Assembly: GCF_934277605.1 (NCBI RefSeq)
Contig: NZ_CAKQVD010000052.1
Coordinates: forward strand, 1-13,061
DNA length: 13,061 nucleotides
Origin: an uncultured Anaerotignum sp.
GTDB lineage: Bacteria > Bacillota > Clostridia > Lachnospirales > Anaerotignaceae
Reading direction: 5' to 3'
The first letter of the stretch is position 1. Every line of letters begins with the position of its first letter. The notes under the pieces were generated by a model, which saw only the letters and a program-made list of their open reading frames with translations, searched no databases and was not told the origin of the DNA. Shown piece by piece: positions 11,692-13,061 of this stretch. Position numbers and translations under genes: made by a program.

Positions 11692-12055
11692 TTCTGTCAC
11701 AGTTTATTGTGAAAATGAGGGACAAAACGCTCACAAAAAAGGCAACCGTAGAGATGATAGTAGGAATGACCCAGCGGCGGAATTGGATAATCCGTTTCCA
11801 GATAAATTCGCCCCCCTTCGGGGTAATGTATGCTCGAAAATTATCGCTGGTACGCAACGGTTTACAGTTCAAGGTAATCCAATTACCATCTTCGTCCATA
11901 TTGACGGTATATAACTCTGCATCAAAGTCACAAAGAATGGAGTGCAAGCCATCATCGCCAAATATTTTGCGAAGATCGCCCCAACGAACACCTTTATCAT
12001 CGGCATCGTATATTTTTTTGAGGGTTTTATAGGTCTTTTTATCAAAGTGAATCAT
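11669..12055 (-). CDS. Putative winged-helix protein with C-terminal membrane anchor
   Basis: A 128-residue protein. Residues about 5-92 have the rhythm of a winged-helix domain, ending in RTSDNFRAYITPKGGEFIW like the wing of phage and ICE wHTH proteins. A hydrophobic segment follows at about 95-117 (WVIPTIISTVAFFVSVLSLIF) and a short tail. I chose the ATG at 12055; an in-frame TTG at 12067 directly touches the AAAGGAG ribosome site. It has its own minus-strand promoter in the repeat at 12064-12116, against the direction of the early operon, as accessory (moron) genes of prophages often are. The winged-helix assignment is tentative. Confidence 0.68.
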   Translation of the reverse strand: MIHFDKKTYKTLKKIYDADDKGVRWGDLRKIFGDDGLHSILCDFDAELYTVNMDEDGNWITLNCKPLRTSDNFRAYITPKGGEFIWKRIIQFRRWVIPTIISTVAFFVSVLSLIFTINCDRIIKVLLL

Positions 12056-12063
12056 GTTCTTTT

Positions 12064-12116
12064 TCAACTCCTTTCTTTTTAAGAATAAGGAAGATGGAGA
12101 AAAATGTCAAGCGAAG
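12064..12116 (-). promoter_or_regulatory. Repeated promoter segment, copy A
   Basis: On the minus strand TTGACA (complement of 12105-12110), 17 bp, TATTCT (complement of 12082-12087), then a ribosome site AAAGGAG. The whole segment is repeated with small changes at 12604-12657, including the spacer core CTCCAT. On the + strand it can be read as the start of a 20-codon ORF (12094-12156) that ends DKNAS, perhaps a remnant of a Cro-like gene. Confidence 0.72.
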
Positions 12117-12138
12117 CGAATTGTTCGGTATTAAAGAA

Positions 12139-12162
12139 GATAAGAACGCAAGCTAAGGGGGG
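12139..12162 (+). repeat. Repeat copy B: DKNAS-stop plus ribosome site
   Basis: Second copy of the segment at 11457-11480 (20 of 24 bases the same), preserving the codons for DK-D/N-A-S-stop and a G-rich ribosome site. No intact Cro-like gene precedes it, so it is probably the left edge of a duplicated or recombined module B. Confidence 0.7.
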
Positions 12163-12170
12163 TGGAATAG

Positions 12171-12269
12171 ATGGATAAGGACTATGTAATCATGTGCATC
12201 AGCGAGTATCTTCGCCATGTCGGAGAGATTTTAACGGCAATATCTATTGCTCATTTCCTTCTTGGCTGA
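12171..12269 (+). CDS. 32-residue small protein, unknown
   Basis: The ORF runs from ATG after AAGGGGGGTGG (about 8 bp spacing) and encodes a peptide starting MDKDYVIMCISEYL and ending in the apolar stretch ILTAISIAHFLLG. It takes the same place in module B as the 67-residue membrane protein in module A: after the repeated ribosome site and overlapping a convergent gene, here by 39 bp. Sequence similarity between the two small proteins is not evident. It is too short for the usual gene finders. Confidence 0.5.
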   Translation: MDKDYVIMCISEYLRHVGEILTAISIAHFLLG

Positions 12270-12599
12270 TTTTCTGAGTTGGCGATAAACTCTGTTGTAA
12301 TCTTCTGGTGCGGCATTTCCACTGGTAATCAAGCAGATTAAATCCGTAACATTTTTTTCGGATTCCGCAGAACATAGAAGTGTTATTTTTTCAAGACTGC
12401 TTATAAGCAAAAGGCATTTTCTTTTGTCATTAAACGGAATGGTTTCGGAAAATTGCGTAAACACTTCCGCATAAAATTCCGCAAGCAAGCGGATTCTCTC
12501 TTGATGTTCTGCGTTTTTGCGAGATAAAGCACTGCCAACGAAAACGCCTGCAAGGGTAGAAAAACAGCCGACAAGTGCAGAAAATAACTCTTGATTCAT
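12231..12599 (-). CDS. Small protein with N-terminal membrane segment, unknown
   Basis: A 122-residue protein with an N-terminal hydrophobic segment at about 5-25 (LFSALVGCFSTLAGVFVGSAL). A soluble, mostly helical domain follows with charged heptads (NAEHQERIRLLAEFYAEV) and a basic C-terminus. ATG start with AAAAAGGAG 8 bp upstream. Its promoter segment (12604-12657) is a repeat of the one driving the gene 11669-12055. Like that gene it runs against the early operon. No family recognised; an accessory exclusion or defence role would be a guess from position. Confidence 0.68.
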   Translation of the reverse strand: MNQELFSALVGCFSTLAGVFVGSALSRKNAEHQERIRLLAEFYAEVFTQFSETIPFNDKRKCLLLISSLEKITLLCSAESEKNVTDLICLITSGNAAPEDYNRVYRQLRKSAKKEMSNRYCR

Positions 12600-12603
12600 A
12601 AAA

Positions 12604-12657
12604 TCAACTCCTTTTTCTTTTCAGCATAAGAAAAATGGAGAGGAATGTCAAGCGAAG
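12604..12657 (-). promoter_or_regulatory. Repeated promoter segment, copy B
   Basis: On the minus strand TTGACA (complement of 12646-12651), 17 bp, TATGCT (complement of 12623-12628). It shares the ribosome site, the CTCCAT spacer core and the upstream CTTCGCTTGACA with copy A at 12064-12116. Confidence 0.72.
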
Positions 12658-12669
12658 GGAGGTATGCTT

Positions 12670-12909
12670 ATGGCTAAGCAAGCACCGAGAAAAACCAGTC
12701 CCGCCCAACGCAGAGATGCGCTGATGAGCGGAGAGGTTGAGAAGTGGATTCGGGTCATCGGGATTCCGAAAGCGGAGTTATGTCAGCAGATAGGGATTGG
12801 TTTATCAACGCTAAACGAACACATCAATGACCCCGGCGAATTCCGAATCAAGCACCTGCGGGCAATTGCCGATTTAGCAGGGATTGATATTTCGCAGCTT
12901 GTTACATAG
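12670..12909 (+). CDS. Small HTH DNA-binding protein
   Basis: A 79-residue protein with a Pro/Arg-rich start (MAKQAPRKTSPAQRR). The helix-turn-helix is at about 25-60 (IPKAELCQQIGIGLSTLNEHI), followed by the helix FRIKHLRAIADLAGI. This pattern is common in early genes of Firmicute phages and ICEs, where such proteins may act as regulators. The ATG at 12670 is preferred because GGGAGGT lies 6 bp upstream; an ATG at 12664 touches the ribosome site. The next gene starts 9 bp after its stop. Confidence 0.78.
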   Translation: MAKQAPRKTSPAQRRDALMSGEVEKWIRVIGIPKAELCQQIGIGLSTLNEHINDPGEFRIKHLRAIADLAGIDISQLVT

Positions 12910-12918
12910 GGGGTAAAG

Positions 12919-13061
12919 ATGAAGAATCAATGTATCATTCATCTGCCGAAGCCCGGGAGGCTCAAAAAAGGTGTTCTGTTATCATCTGAGCCATTGTATT
13001 TGGTCGATTTTTGCAGGGGTGGAGACAGATTCCTTGCGGAGCTGACGAAGCGGCAATTTTT
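12919..13061 (+). CDS. 5' part of an unrecognised protein, cut by the window end
   Basis: Forty-seven full codons from an ATG after AGGGGGTAAAG, with no stop before the edge. It starts MKNQCIIHLPKPGRLKKG and continues with a mixed charged sequence ending ..LAELTKRQF. I recognise no family. Its closeness to the preceding HTH gene suggests one early operon. Confidence 0.6.
   Translation, partial: MKNQCIIHLPKPGRLKKGVLLSSEPLYLVDFCRGGDRFLAELTKRQF

Larger units (their letters stand above)
8037..13061. mobile_element. Left part of an integrative element (prophage or ICE) at tRNA-Thr, incomplete
   Basis: The block has an integrase next to the tRNA, a repressor/Cro divergent switch, small accessory membrane proteins and HTH proteins. 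None of these belong to the host operon upstream. The left boundary is at or just after the tRNA 3' end. The right boundary, structural or conjugation genes and the second att copy lie beyond the window, so the element class is undecided. Confidence 0.88.

Overview
The window looks like a chromosomal segment from a low-GC Gram-positive bacterium of the Clostridia (Lachnospirales-like is my best guess, by inference). The evidence is the gene order ispF-cysE-cysS-mrnC-rlmB-rae1-sigH, close to the Bacillus/Clostridia sigH neighbourhood, together with a T-box leader, mini-RNase III, Rae1, sigma-H, TTG starts and strong AGGAGG ribosome sites. In Bacillus subtilis gltX lies between ispF and cysE; here it is absent.

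Positions 1-745 are the tail of an rRNA/tRNA operon: tRNA-Glu, 5S rRNA, then six more tRNAs (Thr, a CAT tRNA of Ile2 type, Asp, Val, elongator Met, Gln with CTG) and an intrinsic terminator. From 813 to 7932 comes the host gene block on the + strand. It starts with a diaminopropionate ammonia-lyase behind its own near-consensus promoter, then ispF (isoprenoid pathway), a T-box leader of probable cysteine specificity, a small cysteine-containing leader ORF, cysE, cysS and four genes for RNA processing, translation quality control and transcription (mrnC, rlmB, rae1, sigH). Three back-to-back hairpins separate rlmB and rae1.

A tRNA-Thr(GGT) gene with its own promoter and terminator follows sigH. 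A mobile element begins directly after it and runs off the right edge. Its left end is a tyrosine integrase gene pointing at the tRNA. Next come a complex control region, a zinc-ribbon membrane protein, and about 670 bp without long ORFs that carries promoters, terminators, a consensus DnaA box, a 22-residue hydrophobic micro-ORF and two structured RNA candidates. After that is a divergent repressor/Cro switch with three matching operators (TTCC-N6-GGAA). The early region has two copies of one layout: a small + strand ORF, an overlapping convergent minus-strand membrane-protein gene, and a shared promoter segment. Two more genes follow: a small HTH protein and an ORF cut by the window edge. 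Prophage and integrative conjugative element cannot be told apart from this end alone.

The most interesting parts are the 10.0-10.66 kb RNA-rich region, the duplicated convergent modules at 11.46-12.66 kb, and the double (T-box plus leader ORF) arrangement ahead of cysE.
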